NCBI RefSeq assembly: GCF_963675165.1
Contig: NC_087387.1
Coordinates: forward strand, 6,744,683-6,808,682
DNA: 64,000 bases
Direction of reading: 5' to 3'
Origin: Halichondria panicea
Taxonomy: Eukaryota > Porifera > Demospongiae > Suberitida > Halichondriidae
Part shown: positions 22,014 through 34,134 of the stretch, piece by piece
How positions within the stretch are numbered: the first letter of the stretch is position 1
How the letters are laid out: each line of letters starts with the position of its first letter
Notes under the pieces: model-generated
What the model was told of the DNA's origin: nothing
Seen by the model: the letters and a program-made list of their open reading frames with translations, nothing else
The model's database searches: none
Made by a program: the position numbers and the translations under genes

Positions 22014-23142
22014 ATGGCTAGTATCTGCTTGGTATTACTCACTATTGTCTTAGTTGGACATATACTCGCGGACGGGCAAGGTAAGTTTTTCAGTAATAAT
22101 CATAGATAAAGTAATTTAATGCTCTGCATGTGATTGTGCAGTGTGTAATACTGGAACTGTAATGCTAGTAGAAGGTGAGTATGGTTTCCTTATGAAAGAG
22201 TATGTCCAGTACTGCCATGATGGAGAATGGCATTGGCTGTGTGCTGGTGGTGGAAGCTGGGCGAGAGTGGAGGCCAATGTTGTGTGCAGACAACTGGGAC
22301 TCAGCGGCCATGGTATATGCTAGTTTTGCTTGTTATACATGTCCTTGTTCACAATCCTATATCAGGAGCCAATAAAGGAGGAAGTACAACAGTACCAGCT
22401 GATCAACACCCCTTTGCCTACTTCATAATTGGTGGCACATGTACTGGAAGGGAATATGATATAGGAGAGTGTAAGGGCATTAGTTATCCCAGTACATGTG
22501 ATGATAATAGTAGAAAAGGATGGGTAGACTGCCAACCAGGTAAGAGTTTGTTAAAGTTGATTACTGCATGTATGAGATAATTATACAGCTAATTGCACTA
22601 ATGGAACAGTGAGGTTGGTGGGTGGTTCCACTAACAGAGAGGGACGAGTGGACGTCTGTACACAGGGACATTGGGCATCCATCTGTTACAATGAAGATCT
22701 AGAACTGGCAGGCATCATTTGCAAAATGTTAGGATTTCCAATGCAGGGTAATAAAATGTACAACACCATATTTAAAATGAAGTTTAAATGTACGAATGTT
22801 TATACAGGAGCAATGGCGAAAAGTACTACTTCTATTGATCCAAAAGTTAACTGTACAGTGACAGATGATGGCACCACCCTGAACTGTGTAGACACTATAC
22901 AGTCGCACATATGTGATATTCCAACAAGCTGGAAGTGCTATAATTTTTTCCTCAGTAACAGAATTCTAACGAAAGTGAATGAGAGTTACAATGGGACATT
23001 CCTAAAACAACCAAACGTAAGCTCACAAGATCCTAACTACGATACTGTGACCACAGGAGATGAAGCCGTTGGTGATTATGCTGTCATTGATAATTTCAAG
23101 CCCAAGCCGAGAACACTCCAGATATCCAACCCACACCAGTGA
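22014..23142 (+). CDS. Family V SRCR protein with no TM helix (tail C fused in frame)
   Basis: Exons 22014-22080, 22142-22312, 22366-22539, 22589-22747, 22808-23142; sum 906 bases, 301 residues, one continuous frame. Signal MASICLVLLTIVLVGHILAD; SRCR1 (CNTGTVMLVEGEYG, EYVQYCHDGEWHWLC); SRCR2 (CTNGTVRLVGGSTNREGRV). The last exon runs from DTIQSHICDI directly through what is intron sequence in sister genes (TGCTATAATTTTTTCCTCAG) into tail C (ILTKVNESYNGTF). The stalk, TM helix and TM/tail intron donor are deleted, yet the frame is kept. Tail C keeps NYDTVTTGDEAVGDYAVI; a one-base loss near 23133 ends it at NPHQ. A signal peptide without a TM predicts a secreted protein; a neutral pseudogene is the alternative. 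Confidence 0.75.
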
Positions 23143-23827
23143 CGGTGGAAGCCAGTAATTAAGGAGAAAAGGAGTTAACAGTCATGACTATAGTTGCAGA
23201 GACGCATAATACAAGCAACTTATATACGAAACTAAAACATTTGTGTATGATTAATTATTATATAAAACTGATTGCATGTAAATGCACAATAACATTAATT
23301 AGTTCAATTTATACTATCGCTCTTTAGGCCATCTGTGAACCGAACCATTAAATCAAAACAATAAAAAATGTCCATTCAAGGAACTAAGCAAATGCCTAAA
23401 CATACAACCAGACTGGATTTTGTGTACACATTCCTAAAGTCACTGTATTTACAGATTTATCGAGCTAAAAAATACTTGTTTGTCTGTTTGAAATTACAAC
23501 AACTGCTGTTCTTCACTCTAATCCAGCGTACTTTGAGAGCTGTACACTAACATTGTTCAGCTATTAGTTACAGTCAGTCAACACACGGTACACATGCACA
23601 CACATTACACAATGTAACACAACCATTACAATAAAGGGAAAAAAGAAACCTAATGTCTACAAGGCTTTCGCTTTTATTCAATGCTGTTATGTTTGGCTGG
23701 ACTATGACAACAAAAAGACCAGCAATCGTACACATAAAACTAATAATGTCAACCACCCATGCATACAGTTGCTTGTGCACAGTGCTTAACAAGATCTGCT
23801 TGCATTCACAAGTGTGTCAGAATAGTC
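23143..23827. other. Intergenic spacer of the family V array
   Basis: No gene. The upstream block is present at about 23630-23760 (TCTACAAGGCTTTCGC, GACTATGACAACAAAAAGAC) ahead of the 23828 start. Confidence 0.5.
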
Positions 23828-25264
23828 ATGGCTAGTATCTGCTTGGTATTACTCACTATCGTCCTAGTTGGACAAATACTCGCGGACGAGCAAGCTGGCG
23901 GTAAGTGCTTTACAGTAATAATTATCGATGATTTTAATGCTCTATAGGTGCAGTGTGTAATAATGGAACTGTACAGCTGGTAAGAGGTTTCCTTATGAGA
24001 GAATATGTCCAGTACTGCCATGATGGAGAATGGCATTGGCTGTGTGCTGGTGGTGGAAGCTGGACGAGAGTGGAGGCCAATGTTGTGTGTAGACAACTGG
24101 GATTCAGCGGCCAAGGTATGCTAGTTTTGATGATATCATCATACATGTCCTTGAATTATCACAATCATCAGAAGCCAAAAAAGGAGGAGGTGGTACAACA
24201 CCAAAAACTAATCCACCCTACTTTATGTTTGGTGACACATCCTGTGCTGGAGGGGAAAGTAGCATAGGAGAGTGCAACATTCATACCAGTCCATGTAATA
24301 AAAGTAATAGTAGAGCAGGATGGGTAGAATGTCAACCAGGTAAGAGTATTAACTTTTGCATATCAAAGTTAATGCTGAGTGCTATACAGCTAGTTGCACT
24401 AATGGAACAGTGAGACTGGTGGGTGGTTCCACTATCAAAGAGGGACGAGTGGACGTCTGTACACAGGGACATTGGGCATCCATCTGTTACAATAAAGATC
24501 TAGAGCTGGCAGGCACTGTTTGCAAAATGTTAGGACTTCCAATACAGGGTAATTCACAAGTCTAATTAAGATGAACATTAAATTTATGTATATGTTGATA
24601 CAGGAGCAATAGCGAACGTTACTAGATCTATCTCTTCTATCGACCCAAAAGCCAACTGTACAGTGACAGATGATGGCACCACCCTGAACTGTGGAGACAC
24701 TATACAGCCGCACATATGTGGTGCAGGAAGCTTAGTTATCACATGTCAAACCTTCAGCTATGCTGTACATACTCTAGCAACACCCACAACCACTTCCATG
24801 GAAAATTACCAGGCAACAAGCCCAATCACCAGTGCACTAGGAGCAGTGATTGGACTTCTTGTACTACTAGAAGTAGGGACAGTTATTGTGTGGGTGGTTT
24901 GTACCATCACAAAGAAGAAAAGACTCTCAAGCTCACCAAAACAAAGGTATTAAATTACAAATTGTTAAAAATGTGTCCTATTATTTGCTATAACAGAGCT
25001 CTATTACAAGTGAATGAGAGCTACACTGACACAGCTCCTATAGAACCGAGCTACAGTTCACTAGGTCCTAACTACAATACTGTGACCACAAGCGATGAAA
25101 GAATTGATGACTATAATGTCCTTGATCACAACAGGCCCAAACTGAAACCAGCCAACCCACCACCAGTGAAGGTTGAGGCCAGTAAGGATGAGTTTTTCAA
25201 TGCAGAGGAGCATATGTACGCAGCCGTCAATAAGAAGCATGCAACAATGGTCGGAGGAGAATAA
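23828..25264 (+). CDS. Family V SRCR receptor with tail B, intact
   Basis: Exons 23828-23900, 23954-24115, 24172-24339, 24390-24548, 24604-24946, 24997-25264; 1173 bases, 390 residues. Signal MASICLVLLTIVLVGQILAD; SRCR1 (CNNGTVQLVRG, DGEWHWLCAGGGSWTRVEAN, CAGGESSIGEC); SRCR2 (CTNGTVRLVGGSTIKEGRVD, HWASICYNKDLELAGTVC); stalk with ITCQ and a Thr-rich run; TM (ALGAVIGLLVLLEVGTVIVW); basic KKKR; tail B with YSSL, YNTV, YNVL and MYAAV. The acceptor of exon 2 has a second AG six bases upstream (23947), which would add two residues. Family V ectodomain with tail B differs from most of its tandem neighbours, which carry tail C. Confidence 0.9.
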
Positions 25265-25877
25265 ACCTTGTAACAACAGTCATAGCTATAGTGTGCATAC
25301 AGATGCATTATAAAACTTGAACATAATGTATAGTGTGCATGTATCATAACACTGATCGTACGATAAAACCGTTTAACGGAATGATGTGAAGGTATAAAAT
25401 AAGCTGTTGAATAATCAATTAATTATAGAGAATATAAATACTCTATGTATAGTGCACCAAACCGAGTGTCTCAGTATGTACGTATTCATGCTATAATACT
25501 ACTACAGTTTTACAGCCAAACATGCACATCTAAAAAGAAGGCAAAGAAATGAAGGCAACAAAAAATAGTAAGTGCATTTTTTTAAAATACTGATTGTCTT
25601 CTATATACAGACACAACAATGTGTATGCATGCAGCAATGACCTATAGGGGAATATAATAGCAAATAGTACAAGTGGTAAAAGCGTTACCGTACATGGAAA
25701 GCACCTCTGTCTAATTTACTATGTTTGCATGCATTGAACTATACCAACCAAACAGACAAATGCAACACCTAAAAACTATCATCAACTCCATTATACCTTG
25801 AACCTACTTAACACTGCACGATCATAGGTATAATTATTTACATGTATAGATCTGTTTGCATTCACAAGAATATAGTC
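25265..25877. other. Intergenic spacer of the family V array
   Basis: No gene. Only a weak trace of the upstream block (CAAACAGACAAATGCAACAC at about 25758) precedes the 25878 start. Confidence 0.5.
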
Positions 25878-27325
25878 ATGGCAAATATCAGTTCGCTGCT
25901 TGTCACGCTTGCTTTGGTTGGACAACTATCGGCGGACAAGCTCGGTAAATATGTATATATACTGTAACTTAATCCTCTGTGATACTTTGCACATGCAGCG
26001 TGCAATAATGGAATTCTACGTCTAGTACGTCTTGATGATCAAGTGACTAAAAGCTACGTCCAGTACTGCCTTGATGGAGAGAATGGCGTTGGCTGTGTGG
26101 CAAACCATTTTCCCGAGTGGAAGCCAACGTAGTGTGTAGACAGCTCGGTTACAGTGACCAAGGTCAGTGACTGTTAGCATTGCTCTATATACTACAATAC
26201 AATACTACTACTTACGTGCAGGAGCCACAAAAGGGTTTAATAGGAATCTAGCATCGATGTCTATCAGTGGCGGTTTCTTCAGGTTCAATTTCGGCTCATG
26301 TTCTGGCAGGGAGAATGCATTAGCAGAGTGTGAAAGAATTGAAGCTTTATCTAATTGCAACAGTAATCAACAAGGATGGGTAAAATGCAATCCAGGTCGG
26401 CTATTATCTCTAAAACTAGTGGTAGCTATCTATAATAATTATAGCTGATTGCACTGATGGAGCCGTACGACTGGTGGGCAGATCCAACATAAGACAAGGA
26501 CGAGTGGAGGTGTGTCAGAACCAGCGATGGGGTACAATGTGCTACAACCAAGTACTAGCTGGACATGTTTGCTCTCAGCTAGGATTTCCAAGCCAAGGTA
26601 AGAACCGAGTATGATCAGGTCAAGCAAACATTTACATACGTAAAGTATACGTTTCACAGCAGCAGTGTCAAACGTAATCAGCACGACAAGCCCACAAGTT
26701 AGTTGCACCATGGATACCAACAATAGGTTGAGCTGTGGGAACATCACTGACAGTGGGTTATGTGCTCGAGGTTTAGCCGTTGAGTGTCCATCGTTCTGTG
26801 AGACATGTCCTAACTCATCGACATTATGCATGGCACCCTCTGACATAATCGAAGATCAAACTACCGCCAACAGCAGTGATCCACCAATCCCAAGCAGTAG
26901 TATCTCAACCAGTGCTGTACAGAATACAACCATGCATCCAAGAAGCCCAATCACCAGTGTACTAGGAGTAGTGATTGGGCTTCTTGCACTACTAGAAGTA
27001 GGGACAGTTATTGCGTGGGTGGCTTGCACTGTCACAAGGAAAAGGAACTCAAGTCCAACAAAACAAAGGTATAATAATTAATTACATGTATGGAGGTGCT
27101 ATAATTGTTTGGCTCAGTAACAGAATTCTAACAAAAGTGAATGAGAGTTACAATGGGACATTCCTAAAACAACCGAACGTCAGCTCACAAGATCCTAACT
27201 ACGATACTGTGACTACAAGCAATGAAGCAGTTAGTGACTATGATGTCATTGACAATTTCAAACCCAAGCCGAGAGCACTCCAGATATCCAACCCACCACC
27301 AGTGACTGTGGAAGCCAGTAATTAA
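25878..27325 (+). CDS. Chimeric SRCR receptor (family VI-like ectodomain, tail C), one frameshift
   Basis: Exons 25878-25944, 25999-26162, 26222-26395, 26445-26597, 26660-27068, 27124-27325. The signal (MANISSLLVTLALVGQLSAD) and SRCR2 (VGRSNIRQGRVEVCQNQRWGTMC) are of family VI type, while the tail is C (NYDTVTTSNEAVSDYDVI, KPKPR, NPPPVTV). The stalk is longer and Ser/Thr-rich; the TM is GVVIGLLALLEVGTVIAW. A 2-base gain in exon 2 (GGAGAGAATGG near 26080) shifts the frame to TAG at 26130-26132; every other exon keeps phase. The exon 3 donor is GTCGGC instead of GTAAG. A recent pseudogene or a base-call error would both fit. Confidence 0.75.
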
Positions 27326-28055
27326 GGAAAGAGAGGTTCGGAGTAACAGTCATAGCTAGTGTGCAGAGACGCATAATATTACAGAATACGTAACTAATTA
27401 TTACAACCTATGTGTGGAATAATTATGTACAGAATTCCGGCATGCTGAATACTATAATCAGGAGTGCATGCACTAGCTCCTATACTATGGTTGTTTATAG
27501 GCCATCGGTGAATCATCCCTTCAAGAAAGTAAAGAATTGTGTAAACATGCATGCAATATACATAAATTATAATAACAATCAGGTCGCATTACCGTGTTCT
27601 AACTATGTTTCAGTATAATTATGATGTTAGATCTCATACAAATGGACCAAATCCTAGCACATTAGCAATTTAACATAAATTATATAAGTTTTTGAGAACT
27701 GTATACTCAGAACACTTTTCTATTAGCTACAGTCAGCACACAGTATATACACAATGGCATAATTATATGCACACTTTGTTATCAGAGTTATGCCCTCAGG
27801 GCACGAGAGAGGATGTGACTTAAAGTAAACAAACATGCAGGCTAACCATTACCATAAAGGGGAATAAGAAACCTTGTGTCTGCAAGGCTATCAATGCCTA
27901 CTCAGTTTAGACCGCTGTTTATGCTTGTGGGTGGGTGGGTGGACTATGACAACATAAGACAGGCAAGCATACTACCAAATTAATGTCAACGTCATGCATT
28001 AGCCTTTGCACAGTACCTAATAAATCTACTTGAATTGTATCGAGAATATATAGTC
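27326..28055. other. Intergenic spacer of the family V array
   Basis: No gene. Contains the landmark TTATGCCCTCAGGGCACGAG at about 27789 and the upstream block at about 27840-27990 (ACCATAAAGGGGAATAAG, CTACTCAGTTTAGA). Confidence 0.5.
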
Positions 28056-29322
28056 ATGGCTAGTATCTGCTTGGTATTACTCACTATTGTCCTGGTTGGA
28101 CAAATAGTCACGGACGGGCAAAGTAAGTGCTGCTTCAGTAATAATTTGTATAATATGGTTGTGCAGTGTGCAATAATGGAGCTGTAAAGCTATCTGAGGA
28201 AGGAGGTTTATTTCCGAATGAAAAGTATATGTCCAGTACTGCCATGATGGAGTGTGGCATTGGCTGTGTACTGGTGGTGGAACATGGACGAGAGTGGAGG
28301 TCAATGTTGTGTGTAGACAACTGGGACTCAGTGGCCAAGGTATGGGATATAGATTATATACATGTCATTGAATTATTATTACAATCACCAGGAGCCAAGA
28401 AAGAAGGTGGTACAGCACCAACAGCTAATCCACCCTACTTTATGTTTGGTGGAACATCCTGTAATGGAGGGGAAAGTAACATAGGAGAGTGCAACATTCA
28501 TACTAATATAGTACATGTAGTGATAGTAATAGTAGAGCAGGATGGGTAAAATGTCAACCAGGTAAGAGCATTCATTTTTGCATATCAAAGTTGATACCGA
28601 GTGCTCTACAGCTAATTGCACTGATGGAACAGTTAGGTTGGTGGGTGGTTCCACTAACAGAGAGGACGAGTGGACTTCTGTACACAGGGACATTGGGCAT
28701 CCGTCTGTTACAATGAAGATCTAGAATTGGCAGGCACTGTTTGCAAAATGTTAGGATTTCCGATGCAGGGTAATAAAATACACAACACTATATTTAAGAT
28801 GAAATGTACGTGTTATACAGGGGCAATGGCGAAAAGTACTAACTCTTCTATTGATCCAATAGTCGACTGTACAGTGACAAATGATGGTACCACCCTGAAC
28901 TGTGGAGACACTATGCAGCTGCACATATGTGGTGCAAGACGCTTGTCTATCACATGCCAAACTTTCAGCCATGCTGTACATATACTCTAGCAGCACTAGG
29001 AGCAGTGATTGGACTTCTTGTATTACTAGAAGTATAGGGACAGTTATTGCGTGGGTGGATTGTACCGTCAAGGAAAAGGCACTCAAGTTCATTAAAACAA
29101 TGCTATAATTGTTTCCTCTGTTACAGAATTCTAACAAAAGTGAATGATAGTTACAATGGGACATTCGATCCGAACGTCAGCTCACAAGATCCTTACTACG
29201 ATACTGTGACCACAAGCGATGAAGCAGTTGGTGACTATGATGTCATTGATAATATCAAGCCTAAGCCGAGAGCACTCAAAATATCCAACCCACCACCAGT
29301 GACGGTGGAAGCCAGTAATTAA
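28056..29322 (+). pseudogene. Family V SRCR receptor pseudogene, tail C
   Basis: Signal exon 28056-28122, SRCR1 28167-28339 and from 28392, SRCR2 from about 28612, TM region about 28820-29105, tail C to 29322. Lesions: +2 bases at AAGTATATGTCC (near 28227), +2 at ACTAATATAGTAC (near 28507), -1 at AGAGAGGACGAG (near 28665), TAG just before the TM (CTCTAG at 28985), and a stop in the helix region (GAAGTATAGGG). The tail C exon itself is readable (NYNGTF-like start, YYDTVTTSDEAVGDYDVI). Confidence 0.9.
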
Positions 29323-30016
29323 GGAAAGAGAACACTTCTTCAGAGTAACAGTCATAGCTATAGTATGCAGAGACGCATAATATAGTACGAAACTAAGATT
29401 GTTACATGCAGTCATAATTATATTATGCGTACTCTGAAAACTGTACAAACTTTGATATCCTGAGTTTACAGTAGTTTATGTGTTACCGTATAGCGGGTAA
29501 TTTTCGTAGGTGCAAATTTTCGTACGAACTATCCTTCAATTTTCGTACAGAGTTCTAGATTGAAATAGTGACGTTGAATCAATGTACCAGACCAATTTAG
29601 CAGTTTTAATTTTTGGAGATGCTCTACTGATAAGAAAAATACGAAAATTTCCACCATACGAAAATAACCCGCTATACGATAATTGTCATTGTGGTTATCA
29701 TTACCAATCTAGAACTCATGCCATTACACAAATATTCAGAACACTCTGCACACTGTAGTGCAAAACACACAATTTTGTGTAATGAATTATGCCTCCAGGG
29801 CACAATAGGGGTGTGACTTATAGACAGTAAACGCAAACAAGCCAATCTATTACCATAAAGGGAAATAAGAACTTAACTTTGTTTCTACAAAGCCTTCACT
29901 TTCATTCAACGCCTACTCAATTTAGAAAGCTGTTATAATTATGCACTATTGTGCCATGCTTAGCCTGTGCAAACACCATTAGATCTACTTGCATTCACAA
30001 GTGTGTCAGAATAGTC
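29323..30016. other. Intergenic spacer of the family V array, with MITE
   Basis: No gene. Holds the MITE at 29486-29679 and then the upstream block (about 29840-29940, ACCATAAAGGGAAATAAG, CTTTCATTCAACGCC). It is the inverted counterpart of 9350-9960. Confidence 0.6.
29486..29679. mobile_element. MITE with TA target site (copy 2)
   Basis: The 194-base element has ends CCGTATAGCGGGTAATTTTCG and rc TCGTATAGCGGGTTATTTTCG, with TA on both sides. Flanks match those of 9737-9925 inverted, so both are one ancestral insertion. The matching empty site is at 36992-36993 (TATGTGCTAATTGTCATT). Confidence 0.85.
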
Positions 30017-31446
30017 ATGGCTAGTATCTGCTTGGTATTACTCACTATTGTCTTAGTTGGACATATACTCGTGGATGGGCAATTAAGGTAAGTTTTTCAG
30101 TGCAATAAATCATTCATCATTATGACTATATGATATGATTGCAGTGTGTAATAATGGAACTGTAAAGCTATTTGAACGTAATGATAATTTGGCTAAAAGA
30201 TATGTCCAGTACTGCCATGATGGAGAGTGGCATTGGCTGTGTGCTGGTGGTAGAAGCTGGACAAGAGTGCATGGAGGCCAATATGTTGTGTGTAGACAAC
30301 TGGGACTCAGCGGCCAAGGTATGTTATAGTTCCTATACTCATGCCGTTAATTATATGATTTCATCATGATTAGGAGCAATTAAGAATAGTAGTACACTCA
30401 CAGTAAATGGACCATATTTTATGTTTGCTGAGTCATCTTGTGATGGAGGAGAAAGTAACATACGGGAATGCAGGGAGAGTATATATTCACCTACTACATG
30501 TGCAAATGATAAGATAGGATGGGTTGTATGTCAATCAGGTAAGGGCGACTGGCAATCATTTTGATACTATTATGGCATGGCATAATACTATACAGCTAGT
30601 TGCACTGATGGAACAGTGAGACTGGTGGGTGGTTCCACTATCAGAGAGGGACGAGTCAACTTCTGTGCACAGGGACATTGGGCAACCGTCTGTTACAATG
30701 AAGACCTAGAGCTGGCAGGCACTGTTTGCAAAATGTTAGGACTTCCAATGCAGGGTAATGATGCACAAGATTATTTAAGAAATCTACGAATGTTTATACA
30801 GGGGCAATGGCGAATAGTACTACCTCCTCTATTGACCCAAAAGTCAACTGTATAGTGACAGATGATGGCACCACCCTGAACTGTGTAGACACTATACAGT
30901 CACACATATGTGATATGGCAAGCTTAGTCATCACATGTCAAACTTTCAACTCTGCTGTACATACTCTAGCAATCAACGGAACATGCCCTAGTCCACCTGA
31001 CAATACACCAGACTGCAACTGCAATCCAGCTATCCCTAGCAGTAGCCCACCCAGTACCACAACACCAGCGTGCACTGACACTCACAGTAATCCACTAGGA
31101 GCAGTGATTGGACTTCTTGTATTACTAGAAGTAGGGACAGTTATTGCGTGGGTGGCTTGTACTGTCACAAGGAAAAGGAACTCAAGTTCACCAAAACAAA
31201 GGTAATTCAAACATTGGAGGTGCTATAATTTTTTTCCTCAGTAACAGAATTCTAATAAAAGTGAATGAGAGTTACAATGGGACATTCCTAAAACAACCGA
31301 ACGTTAGCTCACAAGATCCTAACTACGATACTGATCACAAGCAATGAAGCCGTTGGTGACTATAATGTCATTGATAATTTCAAGCCCAAGCGGAGAGCAC
31401 TCCAGATATCCAACCCACCACCAGTGACGATGGAATCCAGGAATGA
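30017..31446 (+). pseudogene. Family V SRCR receptor, tail C, two frame lesions
   Basis: Exons by homology: 30017-about 30088, 30145-30318, 30374-30538, 30596-30754, 30802-31201, 31248 onward. The donor of exon 1 is shifted by a 4-base gain (GGGCAATTAAG against GGGCAAG), which breaks phase with exon 2. In exon 2, +4 (GTGCATGGAGG) and +2 (CCAATATGTT) cancel out and keep frame. Exon 5 is open and carries a long Pro/Thr/Cys stalk (PPDNTPDCNCNPA). In the tail a 2-base loss (GATACTGATCAC for GATACTGTGACCAC) gives TGA at about 31345, leaving NYDTDHKQ. Confidence 0.8.
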
Positions 31447-32051
31447 GAGGACTTCTCTATACAATACTAACAGGCGTAGCTAGTGGTGTATCATACAAAC
31501 ACGTACCTTAAATTAATACGAGATTATTACTATACATCAATTATTTTATAACACTGATTGTACACAATATGATTTGTTCACGATGATTATGCTGTTTAAA
31601 CTATAATTACTTGTGGTACCAATGAAGTAAAAAATGAATTAAAACATATTCCCTCAAGGATCTATAACCATAATTATCATGTTATTGACAGTTAACTATC
31701 AGACAGCGTATATTCGTCTTGTACCATTGAATTGGCTCTACAGTCACTGTATTCACAGATTTATCCAACTAAAACTGTCCACGAAAACGAAGCAAACAGT
31801 TCTGGCTGCAGTTGTTCATCGCTCTATAATGGCTATATCGTGTTTGATAGAATCGACATAATTATTATTGTCAAAACACTCTTGTGTCTACAAGGCATTC
31901 ACTTTCATTCAACGCCTACTCAGTTTAGAGAACTGTTATGCTTGATACGGCAAAAGACAGACAAATGCAACACATGAAAGCAAATGTATTGAATCATAGC
32001 CAGAGTACGTATAACAAATAACCAGCTAATAGATTTGCATTGCGAATAGTC
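31447..32051. other. Intergenic spacer of the family V array
   Basis: No gene. The upstream block at 31885-31980 ends about 70 bases before the 32052 start. Confidence 0.5.
31885..31980 (+). promoter_or_regulatory. Conserved upstream block of family V/VI genes (copy)
   Basis: This plus-strand copy contains TGTGTCTACAAGGCATTCAC, CTACTCAGTTTAGAGAACTG, AAAAGACAGACAAATGCAAC and ACATGAAAG, next to the intact gene at 32052. Function is inferred from conservation. Confidence 0.45.
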
Positions 32052-33431
32052 ATGGCTAGTATCTGCTTGGTATTACTCACTATTGTCTTAGTTGGACATA
32101 TACTCGCGGACGGGCAAGGTAAGTTTTTCAGTAATAGATAAAGTAATTTAATGCTCTGCATGTGATTGTGCAGTGTGTAATAATGGAGCTGTACAGCTAG
32201 TAAGATATGGTAGTTTCAATGAAGAGTATGTCCAGTACTGCCACAATGGAAAATGGCATTCCCTGTGTGCTGGTAGTGGAAGCTGGACGAGAGTGGAGGC
32301 CAACGTTGTGTGTAGACAAATGGGACTCAGCGGCCAAGGTATGCTAGTTTTGCATTTCATCATACATGTGACCTTGAATTTCAGGAGCCAAGAAAGGAGG
32401 AAGTGATACACCAAGAGCTAGTCAACCCTACTTTATGTTTGGTGACATATCCTGTGCTGGAGGGGAAAGCAGCATAGGAGAGTGCAGAATTCATACCAGT
32501 AGTACATGTAGTTATAATAGAGAAGGATGGGTAAAATGTCAACTAGGTAAGAGGATTAACTTTTGTGTATCAAAGTTGATACTGAGTGCTACTACAGCTG
32601 ATTGCACTAATGGAACAGTAAGGCTGGTGGGTGGTACCACTAACAGAGAGGGACGAGTGGACTTCTGTATACAGGGACATTGGGCATCCATCTGTTACAA
32701 TGAAGATCTAGAGCTGGCAGGCACCTTTTGCAAAATGTTAGGATTTCCAATCGAAGGTAATAATGCACACGATTATTATTAAGATGGATGAAATCTACGT
32801 ATATGTACATTATATATACAGAGGTAATGGCGCAAAGTACTAATTCTTCTATTGATCCAAAAGTTGATTGTACAGTGACAAATGATGGTACAAAACTGAG
32901 CTGCAAAGACTCAGTGCAGATGCCTACAAGAGGCCTGGCAAGCTTAGTCATCAAGTGTCAAACTCACAACTATGCTGTACAGAATACAACCAGTGCACTA
33001 GGAGCAGCGATTGGACTTCTCGTACTACTAGAAGTAGGGACAGTTATTGCGTGGGTGGCTTGTACTGTCACAAGGAAAAGGCTCTCAAGCTCACCAAAAC
33101 AAAGGTATTCAATTTTACTATACACAAGTTGCTAACTTTGTCTTAAATTATCAGAGTTCTAACACAAGTGAATGAGAGCTACACTGACACAGCTCTAATA
33201 GAAGAACCAAGCTACAGTTCACTAGGTCCTAACTACAATACTGGGACCACAAGCGATAAAGGAATTGGAGGCTATGATGTCATTGATCACAACAAACAGA
33301 AACCGAAACCATCCAACCCACCACCAGTGAAGGTTGAGGCCAGTAAGAGTGAAGATGAGTTCTACAATGCAGAAGAGCATATGTACGCAGCTGTCAATAA
33401 GGAGAAAAAGAATAATGTTGGAGGAGAATAA
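32052..33431 (+). CDS. Family V SRCR receptor with tail B, intact
   Basis: Exons 32052-32118, 32174-32338, 32385-32546, 32598-32756, 32822-33104, 33155-33431; 1113 bases, 370 residues. Signal MASICLVLLTIVLVGHILAD; SRCR1 (CNNGAVQLVRYGSFNEEYVQ, CAGSGSWTRVEANVVC); SRCR2 (CTNGTVRLVGGTTNREGRVD); short stalk; TM (ALGAAIGLLVLLEVGTVIAW); TVTRKR; tail B with YSSL, YNTG (the V of YNTV is lost), GGYDVID, HMYAAVNK and an end rich in Lys/Asn. Loss of YNTV weakens the ITAM-like pair in this copy. All exon phases agree. Confidence 0.9.
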
Positions 33432-34134
33432 ACTTTGCAACAACAGTTATAGCTATGGTGTGTAGAGACACATTCATCATACAGACATCTTAATTTAGTA
33501 GCTATGGTTCATACAACCTTGTGCATGCATAATTATCATAACACTGATTGTACAGTAATCACAATACACAGTAAAACCACACGCAGTCATAAATGTCAAA
33601 ACAGTCAAAGAATACACTGGTAGAACATGTTATTGTGTTTTCAGGGACTGACAATAAACAAACGTATCATTTGCTGTGTACAGAATAAGTTCCATTGGCT
33701 ATGCAGTCACTGTACTCAAGAACTCATTGTAAAACGCTTTCTATCAGTTAAAAAATATGAACTGCTGTGGAGTGATAGGTCTGTGTTAATGGAGTGTGCA
33801 GGGGATCTATACCAGGACCAATATGCGCTTACCTATAATAGTGCCTAGGAACTGAATTCCAAGAACATCATTTGGACTGTATATACATTTTATACGTTGA
33901 TTGAGAATCCAGAATTAACCAATAAGATTTATTTAGACACACATTACATTACTCCAACCACAACTCACATTACATCAATGTACCAATTACTGAGACACAT
34001 GATAAAGTATTCAATGGTAATTAACTATACTAGATTTACTAAAGACTGATTACAAACACACACAAATTACAAGGTCTCTACGAGTCACATGATGCAGTAT
34101 AAAATATAATACACAAAATTAATGTTCAGTTTTC
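33432..34134. other. Spacer between convergent tail B gene and tail A relic
   Basis: No gene. Shares blocks with 41400-42288 and (inverted) 5674-6565, including TGTTTTCAGGGACTGACA at about 33638 and AGGAACTGAATTCCAAGAA at about 33848. Confidence 0.55.
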
